From Curvibacter sp. PAE-UM (GTDB taxonomy: Bacteria; Pseudomonadota; Gammaproteobacteria; Burkholderiales; Burkholderiaceae_C), in the NCBI RefSeq assembly GCF_001432305.1, contig NZ_KQ483358.1, forward strand, positions 1,700,857-1,764,856: a DNA stretch of 64,000 nucleotides. Reading direction: 5' to 3'. A program made the position numbers and the translations under genes. Positions 8,843 through 16,516 of the stretch are shown piece after piece. The notes under the pieces were generated by a model that did no database searches, was not told the origin of the DNA, and saw nothing but the letters and a program-made list of their open reading frames with translations. Position 1 is the first letter of the stretch; every line of letters starts with the position of its first letter.

Positions 8843-9304
8843 ATGAACAAGCTGATGGTGGCTGTTTCGTTATGGATGTTGGGTGGCATGGCATGGGCCG
8901 AGAGCGGGCCTGCCTGCCTCTACACGCCCGCTGATCTGAGTGCGGCCCTCGGGCATACGCCCCAGGAAGGGGTGGCCAGCAAGGACGGGCTGGGCATGCA
9001 GTTGTGCCGTTACGTCGGCAAGGACTCCCCGAACAGGAAGTTTTCAGTCCGCATCAAAACCAAGTGCGATCAGCAGCGATTTGAAATCCACGCCAAGACC
9101 ATGCAATCCATCAGCGGCAAGGCCAACAAGCCGCTCAGCGGTATTGGTGATGGTGCGTATTTTTCCCCGGGCGGTACCGCCGCCATGCGCCTGGGCGCCC
9201 AGTGTGTCGAGTTGAGCGGCCTGCGTGTCGGCGCCAAGCGTGTGCTCACCGAGGCCGATGCCGGGCAGCTGCTCAGCCTGGCCGCTACCCGCCTCGGGAA
9301 ATAG
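8843..9304 (+). CDS. Small periplasmic hypothetical protein
   Basis: The 153-residue product has a signal peptide ending Met-Ala-Trp-Ala at about residue 19. The mature domain has four Cys residues (ACLYT, LCRYV, KCDQQ, QCVEL), compatible with two disulfides, and a central Gly-Ile-Gly-Asp-Gly-Ala-Tyr-Phe turn. That arrangement is common in small DUF3558-like or lipoprotein-like sensor domains, but I cannot place it firmly. A GGGAG site precedes the ATG. It is convergent with the Gly-rich gene. Confidence 0.65.
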   Translation: MNKLMVAVSLWMLGGMAWAESGPACLYTPADLSAALGHTPQEGVASKDGLGMQLCRYVGKDSPNRKFSVRIKTKCDQQRFEIHAKTMQSISGKANKPLSGIGDGAYFSPGGTAAMRLGAQCVELSGLRVGAKRVLTEADAGQLLSLAATRLGK

Positions 9305-9308
9305 GGCT

Positions 9309-10418
9309 TCAGGGTCGCGGTGCGCCGGGGCTGACGATACGCCCCACATCGGCCGCCCCGCTGCCTGGTCCCCGGCGCTGCCCGGCCTCGCCGGGTTGAC
9401 CGGCCAGCCCCTCGCGCTGCCCCAGCCCGGGTTGGTTGGTCGAGGTGCCGCCCTCTCTGCCCGGCTGAACCAGCCCGCCCACACCTCCTCCGGGCCGACT
9501 GCCGCCGCCACTGCTGCGGGCACCGCCTTCGGAGGGCATGGCGCTGTTCTTGTCGGGCTTGCCCGGTTTGCTATCGGGCTTGTCCGGTTTGCTGTTGTCA
9601 GGTTTATCGGGTTTGCCTGCGGGCTTGTCAGGCTTGCTGTCCGGTTTGTCAGGGTTGCCCGCGGGTTTGCTGTCGGGCTTGCTATCGGGTTTGACACCGC
9701 TGCCCCCGCCGGCCGGTTTGGGATCCGGCTTGACGGCCCCGCCACTGCCGCCAGATGACCGGGGTTCCGGCTTGGCGCCACCACTGCCACCGCCAAACGG
9801 TTTGTCGTCGGGTTTCTTGCCGCCCTCTGACCTCGGCTTGTGCTCCTGGGGTTTCCCCATGCTGAAGCCGCCCGCCCTGCCGTCACTTTCCTGCGCCGCG
9901 CCACCCCGGTTCACACTGCCGGGTGCGGCATTGCCTGGCCCACCGCCACCCGGCGTTCTGCCGGCGCCGGGGTCGCCCATGCCGAAGTTCCCGCGCGCAC
10001 CACCGCCCGTCCCGGCATTGCCTTGCCGGTCGCCGCGTTGTGTGTTGCCGGCGCCAGGCTCGCCCCTGCCGAAATCGCCGCTCGCGCTACCGCCAGGCCT
10101 GCTCTCGCTGCCACTTTCGCGCGCCATGCCGCCGCGCTCCATCCCCCCGGGGCGGGCACTGCCTTGCCCGGCACCACCGGGCATGCCAGCGGCCCCCTGC
10201 ATCTCCCGGGCGCTTTTCATGTCCTTGCCTGCCTGCATGTCTTTGCGCTCAGGCGACACCGCAGCTTTTTTGTCCACGTCCGAACGCTGCGGGGCTGCCT
10301 TTGGCGTGGCCTTGACGGCTGGCCTGGCGGCGGGCGAATCTTCCTTCTTGAGGGCTTGCGCCAGCGCAGCGCTGCAGGCCAGCACACTGCACAAAACAAA
10401 GACCGGTCTGATCAGCAT
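9309..10418 (-). CDS. Secreted low-complexity Gly/Lys/Asp/Pro-rich protein
   Basis: The 369-residue product has a signal peptide (about residues 1-21, ending Ala-Leu-Ala-Gln). The rest is low complexity. A Lys/Glu-rich segment comes first, then a Gly/Arg/Met-rich part, then a repetitive block around residues 230-300 built from Lys-Pro-Asp-Lys-Pro-Asp-Ser-Lys-Pro units, then a Gly/Pro/Arg-rich tail. No catalytic domain is visible. It is probably an intrinsically disordered periplasmic or surface protein. AAGGAG precedes the ATG at 10418. The repeat block makes the gene prone to length variation. Confidence 0.65.
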   Translation of the reverse strand: MLIRPVFVLCSVLACSAALAQALKKEDSPAARPAVKATPKAAPQRSDVDKKAAVSPERKDMQAGKDMKSAREMQGAAGMPGGAGQGSARPGGMERGGMARESGSESRPGGSASGDFGRGEPGAGNTQRGDRQGNAGTGGGARGNFGMGDPGAGRTPGGGGPGNAAPGSVNRGGAAQESDGRAGGFSMGKPQEHKPRSEGGKKPDDKPFGGGSGGAKPEPRSSGGSGGAVKPDPKPAGGGSGVKPDSKPDSKPAGNPDKPDSKPDKPAGKPDKPDNSKPDKPDSKPGKPDKNSAMPSEGGARSSGGGSRPGGGVGGLVQPGREGGTSTNQPGLGQREGLAGQPGEAGQRRGPGSGAADVGRIVSPGAPRP

Positions 10419-10805
10419 GGTGGCTCCTTGGGGGACGGGGTGAGGCAGGACGTCTGCCGGGTCAGCGAGGTTCAGTCGCGAGTGGCCGATGTTGCGGCCA
10501 GCAGCCCGGCCCCAAGCCAGGCCGCCCACACGCCGGGCGTGCCGCTGCCGCAGTCCAGAGATTCATCCGCATCGCGGCCTCCCTTGCTTGATAGGCTCTG
10601 CTGACAGAGGCGTCTTGCTGCACCGCAAGCCCATTATTCGCCCGGCGTTTCTCGGGTGTCAAACCCGTCGGTCCATGGCACTCACGCCACCTGTATGCCA
10701 CTGCACAACGCAAGGCGGGTCCAAAAGGACGACAGGGTTTTCCTGCCTGGGCGGCAGGGCCCCGACGATCTGCATGGCCCGATCGACCGGCTTCTCAGCC
10801 CGGTG
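10419..10805. other. Intergenic stretch without a recognisable gene
   Basis: Apart from the promoter and ribosome binding site of the Gly-rich gene, I see no credible reading frame, RNA gene or strong inverted repeat in these 387 bases. The 5' part (10440-10560) has coding-like GC bias but no supported start. Confidence 0.5.
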
Positions 10806-11222
10806 TCATCTGGCGCGCAGCCCCTGCACCAGCGCGCCCAGGGCGATGCCGCCCAGCGCCCACAGCAGGTCCCAGTTGCCCGTGCCCAGGCCGGCAATCG
10901 CCGGGCCTGGGCATACGCCGCACAGGCCCCAGCCCACGCCGAACAGCGCAGCGCCGACGGCGGTATCGCGGTTCCAGTTGCTGGGATGGGTGTGGAAGTA
11001 GCCGCCCAGCAGCGGGCGGTTGACAAAGAGGGGCAGCACCTTGTAGGCCAGCAGGGTCACCAGCACCGCGCCGCCCATCACCAGCATCAGGCCCCAGTCT
11101 TCAAAGCGCAGGAAGCTCAGCACCACCTCGGGCTTCACCATGGTGGAGTACGAGAGGCCGAAGCCGAACAGCGCACCCGCGGCCAGCGTGGCCAGGGCGC
11201 TCTTGACATTCGTCGTGTTCAT
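10806..11222 (-). CDS. YeeE/YedE family protein, C-terminal-type half (PmpB-like)
   Basis: The 138-residue integral membrane protein has four hydrophobic helices and the motif Gly-Val-Gly-Trp-Gly-Leu-Cys-Gly-Val-Cys-Pro-Gly-Pro-Ala, typical of the second half of YeeE/YedE sulfur-compound transporters. It overlaps the upstream half gene by one base in a TGATG arrangement, so the two are translationally coupled. In TsuA/YeeE the halves are fused; here they are split as in PmpA/PmpB. Conserved Cys residues in the motif are intact. Transport of thiosulfate or a related sulfur species is inferred from family knowledge. Confidence 0.85.
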   Translation of the reverse strand: MNTTNVKSALATLAAGALFGFGLSYSTMVKPEVVLSFLRFEDWGLMLVMGGAVLVTLLAYKVLPLFVNRPLLGGYFHTHPSNWNRDTAVGAALFGVGWGLCGVCPGPAIAGLGTGNWDLLWALGGIALGALVQGLRAR

Positions 11223-11692
11223 CACAGCCACCTCGCTGCCAGGTTCGCCGTGAGGAAGGCCGTGGCCATGAAGGTCAGCACCGCGCCCAGCGCGGGCAGC
11301 TGCAGCGAACCCAGGCCACAGATGCCGTGGCCCGAGGTGCAGCCATTGCCCAGGCGTGCGCCGTAGCCCACGAAGAAGCCGCCCACCGCCAGTTGCCAGG
11401 CCGGCACCTGCGTGCCCTGCGCGGCACCGCCGGCAAAACCCAGCCACCACACCAGTGCGCCGACGATCAGCCCGGCCGCGTAGACCAGGCGCCAGCCGCG
11501 GCTGTCCACGAAACGCGGCTGCTGGAAAAACGGCCGGCGCACCAGGTACGACCAGCTGCTGGAAAACACCGTGCTCATGCCGCCGATGCGGCCGGTGAAG
11601 AGAAAGAGCAGGGCCGTGCCCAGCCCGATCAGCAGGCCGCCCAGCAGATAGTGCTGCCAGCCCAGGGGGAAGAGGGTGGTGAGGAGGTTCAT
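11222..11692 (-). CDS. YeeE/YedE family protein, N-terminal-type half (PmpA-like)
   Basis: This 156-residue membrane protein has about four or five helices. It carries Gly-Asn-Gly-Cys-Thr-Ser-Gly-His-Gly-Ile-Cys-Gly near residue 115, the hallmark of the first half of YeeE/YedE transporters, with the Cys thought to relay thiosulfate or persulfide sulfur. It is the first gene of a two-gene operon with the 10806-11222 gene. A GATAAT hexamer lies eight bases upstream of the ATG. No sulfur oxidation gene is adjacent. Confidence 0.85.
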   Translation of the reverse strand: MNLLTTLFPLGWQHYLLGGLLIGLGTALLFLFTGRIGGMSTVFSSSWSYLVRRPFFQQPRFVDSRGWRLVYAAGLIVGALVWWLGFAGGAAQGTQVPAWQLAVGGFFVGYGARLGNGCTSGHGICGLGSLQLPALGAVLTFMATAFLTANLAARWL

Positions 11693-11741
11693 GGCACGGC
11701 ATTATCCGCGCTGCGGCCCCTGGGAGACCGTGAACAGGCTC

Positions 11742-12971
11742 TTACCAGGCGGTGTCGATCGCGTCCTGGGACGGGCGGACGGAAGGTGGCGAGGTGACGT
11801 TGCCGCCGTCCGAGCCCAGGGACAGGCGCTCGGCCTCGTTGAGCATGTCCAGCGGCACGGCATCGCCCGGCTGCTCCAGCGTGACGATGCCCATGCCCAG
11901 TTGCGGCGTGTAGTCGTGCCGGCTCTGGTCGCGGCCCACCACCATCAGCGGTCGGCCCACTGTGGCGCGCAGCCGCGCTATCGTCTCGTTGACGAACTCG
12001 TGGCGCGAGTCGGTGGAGATCACCACCACGAAACAGCGCGGGTGGTACAGACCGACCACGCAGCGAAAGCCCGCCGCGCGGCGGATGCGCGCCGCCATCG
12101 CTGCCAGGATCTGGTGTTCCACGCCGTGGCCGGCCGCCTGGCCCAGCTCGTAGAGATTGCGCAGATGCAGGCACACCACGGTGCAGCTGCCGTGCAGGCG
12201 CGCCGTACGCCAGAAGGCGTGTTCCACCTCGGACAGCAGCAGCGAGCCGGTGGGCAGGCCGGTGGCCGGGTCGGCGCCGACCTGCAGGCGCGACAGCCGC
12301 GTGAGCTGGCGCTGCTGGCGGTTGCGCACGAAGACCAGCACGCTGCAGGCCAGGAAATACACCACGGTGATCGTCGCCGTAAAAATCCAGGTGCCCAGGC
12401 CAAAGCCGGGCACGTTCAGCCCGCGCAGGTACAGGCCCCCCACCAGGGCGGCCAGCAGCACGCAGGCCAGCACCATCCAGCGCGCCAGCGGGTCACCCAG
12501 TGTGGCGGCGCGCAGCGTGGCCACCAGGCCCAGCACCGCAGCCGCCATGTTGACCACGGCCGTGACCAGCAGCAACTGCTGGAATTCCTCGGGGCTGGCG
12601 CGCGCCACCATCGCGGCCAGGGCCAGGGACGCCAGGAACAGCACGCCGGCCCCCCAGGTGGTGATGCGGTAGACCGTGCGGTCCTCGCGGCTGCCGCCCA
12701 GCCAGATGCCCAGGTAGTTCAGGGCCATGGCGCCGGCCAGAGGCCCCAGGCTGCCCTTGAGCAACTGCAGCAGCCACTGCGGCAGGCCGGGCCACAGCAC
12801 CTCGGGCAGGCCGGTCATCACCACGCAGCTTGCGCCGGCGATCAACACGAAGACCAGATTGCGCAGCGAGCCACGCTTGCGGTTGAACAGCGCGTCGGCC
12901 ATGGCCAGCGCAGTGAGGGTCAGCAAACCCCCGAGCATGGAAGACCAGACGGCGACTTCGGAAACGGGCAT
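11742..12971 (-). CDS. 7TM protein with degenerate GGDEF domain (tandem paralogue 1)
   Basis: The 409-residue protein has seven predicted transmembrane helices in residues 5-217, then a juxtamembrane Arg/Gln-rich helix and a cytoplasmic domain (about 230-380) with the layout of a GGDEF domain. Asp-Pro-Ala-Thr-Gly-Leu-Pro-Thr-Gly (234-242) matches the usual DxLTGLPNR start. The signature GGDEF is replaced by His-Pro-Arg-Cys-Phe (310-314), and the usual metal-binding Asp of the DLDxF strand is Leu-His-Leu. Diguanylate cyclase activity is therefore unlikely; a ligand-sensing or partner-binding role is inferred. It aligns without gaps to the next two genes over about 320 residues. Confidence 0.8.
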   Translation of the reverse strand: MPVSEVAVWSSMLGGLLTLTALAMADALFNRKRGSLRNLVFVLIAGASCVVMTGLPEVLWPGLPQWLLQLLKGSLGPLAGAMALNYLGIWLGGSREDRTVYRITTWGAGVLFLASLALAAMVARASPEEFQQLLLVTAVVNMAAAVLGLVATLRAATLGDPLARWMVLACVLLAALVGGLYLRGLNVPGFGLGTWIFTATITVVYFLACSVLVFVRNRQQRQLTRLSRLQVGADPATGLPTGSLLLSEVEHAFWRTARLHGSCTVVCLHLRNLYELGQAAGHGVEHQILAAMAARIRRAAGFRCVVGLYHPRCFVVVISTDSRHEFVNETIARLRATVGRPLMVVGRDQSRHDYTPQLGMGIVTLEQPGDAVPLDMLNEAERLSLGSDGGNVTSPPSVRPSQDAIDTAW

Positions 12972-12976
12972 GCGGC

Positions 12977-12982
12977 ATTATG
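12977..12982 (-). promoter_or_regulatory. Candidate -10 element CATAAT, leaderless arrangement
   Basis: CATAAT ends five bases (GCCGC) before the ATG at 12971. Transcription would then begin at or beside the start codon, and no Shine-Dalgarno sequence is present. The same bases recur before the two paralogous genes. Confidence 0.45.
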
Positions 12983-13048
12983 AAGGGACGCCAGCGGGGT
13001 TTGACGAAATTTATTGCTCGTTTTCACGGGGGACTACCCCGGGGAGCA

Positions 13049-13069
13049 CAGCAGCAGGGGCTGCTGCTG
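13049..13069 (-). repeat. CAGCAGCAG/CTGCTGCTG inverted repeat after paralogue 2
   Basis: A perfect 9-bp stem with a three-base loop lies just beyond the stop codon at 13074. It could protect or end the transcript of the 13074-14276 gene, but no T-run follows on that strand. Confidence 0.4.
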
Positions 13070-13073
13070 CGGT

Positions 13074-14276
13074 CTACCAGGTCGTGTCGACCCGGTCGGC
13101 AGGCAGCGGGCGACGAACCTGCTGCATGGCCTCGTGCTCCACCTCGTCGATCACGTCCTGCGGCACGGAGTGGTCGGGCTGCACCGTGCGCAAGGCAATG
13201 CCCACCTGGGGTACGAAGGGCTGGCGCTGGTCCTTGCTGCCCACCACCTGCAGCGGCTGCGTCACCAGGCCCAGCAGGCGGGCGATGTAGGTCTCGTTGA
13301 AGGTGCGCTTGCGGTCGATGGAGAACACCACGATGAAACAGCGCGGGTGATAGATGCCCACCACACAGCGAAAGCCCGCCGCACGACGGATGCGTGCGGC
13401 CGTGGCGGCCAGGATCTGGTTGTCGCTGGTGCGGCCCATGGAGTCGCCCAGCTCGTACAGATTGCTCAGGTAGATGCCCACCACGACGCAATGGCCGTGC
13501 AGCCGGCCGGTGCGCCAGAAGGCGTGCTCCACCTCGCTCAGCAGCTTGGCGCCGGTGGGCAGGCCGGTGGCCGGGTCCCAGCCCATCTCCAGGCGCGACA
13601 GCCGGACCAGCTGGCGCTGCTGGCGGTTGCGCACGACGATCAGCACCATCACGATCAGCAGGAAAAGCACCGCGCTCGTCGCAGTGAGGGCCTGCAGGCC
13701 CAGGCCGATGCCCGGGACCTTCAGGGCATGCAGGTACAGGCCGGCCATCAGGCCCGTCAGGATCAGGCAGGCCAGCACCAGCCAGCGCGCCAGCGGGTCA
13801 CCCAGCAGGGCGGCGCGCACGGCGATCACCATGCACAGCACCACCGCAATGGCGTTGAGGCCTGCCGTCAGCATCAGCAGGCCGTGGAAGTCCTGGGGGG
13901 CCACCAGCGTGGCCAGCACCGTCGTCACCAGCGATGCGATCAGCATGCCGTAGGCGCCCCAGACCGTGAGGCGGTGGACCAGGTAGTCCTCGCGGTCGCC
14001 GCCGGCCCAGATGCCCAGGAAGCGCAGGCCCAGCGCGCTGCTCAGCAGGCCGAAGCCCGCCTTGAGTGCCATCATGAGACGTTCGGGCAGGCTGGGAAAA
14101 AGCGTTTCGGGCAGGCCGGAGAGAAAGATGCAGGCACTGCCGATCGCGAAGATCAGCAGCATGTTGCGCGCCGCGCCCAGGCTGCGTGTCACCACGGTGT
14201 CGGCGGCGGCCAGCAGGACCAGCGACAACAATCCGCCGGCCATGATGGCCCAGATTGTGTTCTCTGCCATGTCCAT
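13074..14276 (-). CDS. 7TM protein with degenerate GGDEF domain (tandem paralogue 2)
   Basis: The 400-residue protein is the second of three tandem paralogues. It has seven membrane helices in residues 5-217, the Asp-Pro-Ala-Thr-Gly-Leu-Pro-Thr-Gly segment at 234-242, and His-Pro-Arg-Cys-Phe at 310-314 where GGDEF should be. Flanking residues are nearly identical to paralogue 1 (His-Ala-Phe-Trp-Arg-Thr at 251-256; Ala-Arg-Ile-Arg-Arg-Ala-Ala-Gly-Phe-Arg-Cys near 295-304). Active-site residues are lost but the substitution is shared, which argues for selection rather than decay. An ATG six bases downstream of the chosen start also exists. Confidence 0.8.
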   Translation of the reverse strand: MDMAENTIWAIMAGGLLSLVLLAAADTVVTRSLGAARNMLLIFAIGSACIFLSGLPETLFPSLPERLMMALKAGFGLLSSALGLRFLGIWAGGDREDYLVHRLTVWGAYGMLIASLVTTVLATLVAPQDFHGLLMLTAGLNAIAVVLCMVIAVRAALLGDPLARWLVLACLILTGLMAGLYLHALKVPGIGLGLQALTATSAVLFLLIVMVLIVVRNRQQRQLVRLSRLEMGWDPATGLPTGAKLLSEVEHAFWRTGRLHGHCVVVGIYLSNLYELGDSMGRTSDNQILAATAARIRRAAGFRCVVGIYHPRCFIVVFSIDRKRTFNETYIARLLGLVTQPLQVVGSKDQRQPFVPQVGIALRTVQPDHSVPQDVIDEVEHEAMQQVRRPLPADRVDTTW

Positions 14277-14282
14277 GCGGCA

Positions 14283-14288
14283 ATTATC
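14283..14288 (-). promoter_or_regulatory. Candidate -10 element GATAAT, leaderless arrangement
   Basis: GATAAT is followed by six bases (TGCCGC) and the ATG at 14276. The position predicts a transcript starting at the start codon. Confidence 0.45.
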
Positions 14289-14338
14289 CCCATCTTGTCA
14301 GGATGACACGCTGTTGCAGTGTGACGAAGTTGGCAGCA

Positions 14339-14356
14339 AGCAACGATTTCGTTGCT
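14339..14356. repeat. Inverted repeat AGCAACGA-TT-TCGTTGCT
   Basis: A perfect 8-bp inverted repeat with a 2-base centre lies between paralogues 2 and 3, followed on the + strand by an A-run. On the - strand the T-run precedes the stem, so this is not a normal intrinsic terminator. It may be a protein-binding site or a repeat-family remnant. Confidence 0.4.
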
Positions 14357-14427
14357 ACAAAAAAAGAAGCGCGCAGCGAAAGCAGTGCCTGGGCCTCGCG
14401 GCGGATACCCCGGTGCGTGTCCGGTGT

Positions 14428-15669
14428 CTACAGCGCGGCGCTGTCCGTGGTGGCCAGGCTGTCGCTGGGCCGGGTCGCGATATTGTCTTCCGACCGGCCA
14501 TGCCGCAGGGGCGGGCCCAGGGCCTGCCGCTCGGCCTCGTCGATGGCATCCATGGGCTGGGCACGCTGCGGATGGAGCGTGACGACCCCGCAGCCGACCC
14601 GGGGCCAGAAATCCTGTTGCGTGCCGTCCTTGCTGGTCACGGTCAGCGGCTCGGCGGCCAGGGTCCGCAGCCGCGCCACGGTCAGCCCGACGTACTGGCG
14701 GCGCTTGTCCGCGGAGATCACCACGACAAAGCAGCGCGAGTGATAAAGCCCCACGATGCAGCGAAAGCCTGCGGCGCGCCGGATGCGGGCCGCCATGATC
14801 GCCAGGATCTGCGGCTCCACGAGACGGCCGTCGGCTTCACCGAGCCCATACAGATTGTTCAGGCGCAGGCAGACCACCGTGCATTCGCCGTTCAGGCGGG
14901 CCGTGCGCCAGAAGGCGTGCGCCACCTCGGACAGCAGCATGGAGCCGGTGGGCAGGCCCGTGGCCGGATCGGTCCCCGTGGGCAGCGTGGCCAGGCGTTC
15001 GAGCTCCCGGGTTTGCCGGATGCGCTTGATGACCACTACGGAGCCGACCAGAAAATAGGCCACGGTGCACACCGCCGTCAGGATCCAGGTGCCCAGGCCG
15101 AAGCCTGCCAGTTCCAGGCTGCGCACCCACAGCCCGAGCACCTCCAGGGCCAGGCAGATACCGGCCAGCACCACCCAGGGGGCCAGCGGGTCGCCCAGCA
15201 GCGCTGCCCGGACCGAGGTGGCCAGGCCCAGCATCACGGCGATCACCGTGATGACCGCAGTGGCGTTCAGCAGCTGATGAAACTGCTCGCCGGGCGTCAG
15301 CGGCAGCAACAGGCCCAGCACCAGCGCGGCCGCCAGCATGAGGCCGGAGCCCCAGCGCGTGATGCGATGGGTGACCGGGTCCACCTCCGGGCCGCCCAGC
15401 CAGATGCCCAGGTAGTGCAGCACCAGGGCGGCGCTCAGCGGTCCCGTGCAGACCTTGAGCAGGTCCAGCACGCCTTGTGGCGCGCCAGGAAAGAGCACTT
15501 CGGGCAGGCCGGTGCGCACCAGGCTGCTCGCGCCGGTGACGACCACAAAGACCAGATAACGCAGGGAATTGATGTTGCGCGTGGCCAGGGCATTCACCAT
15601 GGCGATCGCAGCCAGGGTCAACAGACCACCCAGCATGGCAGACCAAACGACAAATTCTGTGGTGTCCAC
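14428..15669 (-). CDS. 7TM protein with degenerate GGDEF domain (tandem paralogue 3)
   Basis: The 413-residue protein starts at the GTG at 15669. With this start, residue numbering matches paralogues 1 and 2 exactly up to residue 320 (DPATGLPTG at 234-242; His-Ser-Arg-Cys-Phe at 310-314), and the bases in front (GATAAT, then GACGGC) parallel those before the other two genes. A 34-residue longer form from an upstream ATG is less likely. The architecture is seven membrane helices plus a catalytically degenerate GGDEF-like domain. The C-terminal tail, like that of the others, is divergent and disordered. Confidence 0.8.
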   Translation of the reverse strand: MDTTEFVVWSAMLGGLLTLAAIAMVNALATRNINSLRYLVFVVVTGASSLVRTGLPEVLFPGAPQGVLDLLKVCTGPLSAALVLHYLGIWLGGPEVDPVTHRITRWGSGLMLAAALVLGLLLPLTPGEQFHQLLNATAVITVIAVMLGLATSVRAALLGDPLAPWVVLAGICLALEVLGLWVRSLELAGFGLGTWILTAVCTVAYFLVGSVVVIKRIRQTRELERLATLPTGTDPATGLPTGSMLLSEVAHAFWRTARLNGECTVVCLRLNNLYGLGEADGRLVEPQILAIMAARIRRAAGFRCIVGLYHSRCFVVVISADKRRQYVGLTVARLRTLAAEPLTVTSKDGTQQDFWPRVGCGVVTLHPQRAQPMDAIDEAERQALGPPLRHGRSEDNIATRPSDSLATTDSAAL

Positions 15670-15675
15670 GCCGTC

Positions 15676-15681
15676 ATTATC
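15676..15681 (-). promoter_or_regulatory. Candidate -10 element GATAAT, leaderless arrangement
   Basis: GATAAT stands six bases before the GTG at 15669, the same geometry as before the other two paralogues. Confidence 0.45.
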
Positions 15682-15721
15682 AGGGGCGTGCTTACGCCGA
15701 ACGGACAGCGCCCGCCAGTTC

Positions 15722-16330
15722 TCAGCCCGGTCGTTGCCAGACCAGCAGCAGGTTGTTGGCCGGCATGGCATGGCGCGCGGCCAGCTGCAGGCCGGCGGCG
15801 TGGGCCACGCTCTCCACGTCCTCGCGCCGGCGGATGCCCCAGTCCGTGTTTTCGGCGCGTAGCGCGGCGTCGAACTTCAGGTTGCCCTCCGCAGTGGGCA
15901 CCTCGTCTTCCAGGTAGGGCCCGTAGGTCACCAGCCGCCCGCCCGGGGCGAGATGCTCGGCGGCGCCGCGCATCAGGCCCGCGCAGCAGGCCCAGGGCGC
16001 GATGTGCAGCATGTTGGCGCAGTAGATCAGGTCATGGCGCTCGTACTCGTTGGGCCAGGAACCGGTCAGCACGTTGAGCAACTGCGGCGGCTGCACGTTG
16101 ACCAGCCGCGCTTCACCGATGCGCACCATGATGTCCGGAAAGAGATCGGCCGTCTGGTCCGTGGGCTGCCACGTCCACTGCGGAAGGTTGGCGGCGAACC
16201 AGACCACGTGCTGCCCTGTGCCGCAGGCGATCTCCAGCGCGCGGCCCTGCGCGGGCAGCAGCGTGCGCAGCACGTCCAGGATGGGTTTTTTGTTGCGCTC
16301 GGCAGGCGCACTGAAGGCGAGTTCGTTCAT
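15722..16330 (-). CDS. DUF938 family SAM-dependent methyltransferase
   Basis: The 202-residue protein carries a class I methyltransferase motif I, Ala-Leu-Glu-Ile-Ala-Cys-Gly-Thr-Gly-Gln-His, around residues 32-42. It also has Trp-Gln-Pro-Thr-Asp, an acidic-loop motif II equivalent, and Ile-Tyr-Cys-Ala-Asn-Met-Leu-His-Ile-Ala-Pro-Trp, characteristic of DUF938. The substrate of the family is not established. The chosen ATG at 16330 follows the pattern TACAAA plus six bases with no ribosome binding site. A longer frame upstream runs across a palindrome and is rejected. It is divergent from the 16517 gene. Confidence 0.8.
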   Translation of the reverse strand: MNELAFSAPAERNKKPILDVLRTLLPAQGRALEIACGTGQHVVWFAANLPQWTWQPTDQTADLFPDIMVRIGEARLVNVQPPQLLNVLTGSWPNEYERHDLIYCANMLHIAPWACCAGLMRGAAEHLAPGGRLVTYGPYLEDEVPTAEGNLKFDAALRAENTDWGIRRREDVESVAHAAGLQLAARHAMPANNLLLVWQRPG

Positions 16331-16387
16331 GCCATGTTTGTACCTCAGCTTCGCGCTCCGGGTGACATTCCGCATACGCGATGGCCT

Positions 16388-16420
16388 CCCATGAACATGG
16401 GGGACCCCATGTTCATGGGG
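16388..16420. promoter_or_regulatory. Perfect 15-bp inverted repeat in divergent promoter region
   Basis: CCCATGAACATGGGG at 16388-16402 is mirrored by CCCCATGTTCATGGG after only two bases (GA). It lies between two divergently transcribed genes, so a terminator is unlikely. Each arm is itself nearly palindromic (CCATGAACATGG), as expected for a pair of operator half-sites. It could control the 15722-16330 methyltransferase, the 16517 gene, or both. Confidence 0.5.
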
Positions 16421-16516
16421 TAGTAAAAGCACCAACGCTTCCTAGAGTGAAACCAGCGCATGGAAGAGGAGCCGTGCAGCGCATCTCCCCACACATCACA
16501 TCAAGGAGGTCTTTCC

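Noticed and set aside
9540-9740. Repeat block in the Gly-rich gene as a CRISPR array or DNA repeat element
   Set aside because: The repeats are short, irregular and explained by Lys-Pro-Asp codons in frame; there are no spacers.
14339-14356. Inverted repeat as a rho-independent terminator
   Set aside because: The homopolymer run lies on the wrong side of the stem for the only gene it could terminate.
11742-15669. The three tandem proteins as active diguanylate cyclases
   Set aside because: The GGDEF motif and the metal-binding Asp of the second strand are both replaced in all three.
15670-15771. 34-codon upstream extension of the third 7TM paralogue
   Set aside because: Without it the protein aligns gap-free with its two paralogues, and the -10-like element sits directly before the GTG at 15669.
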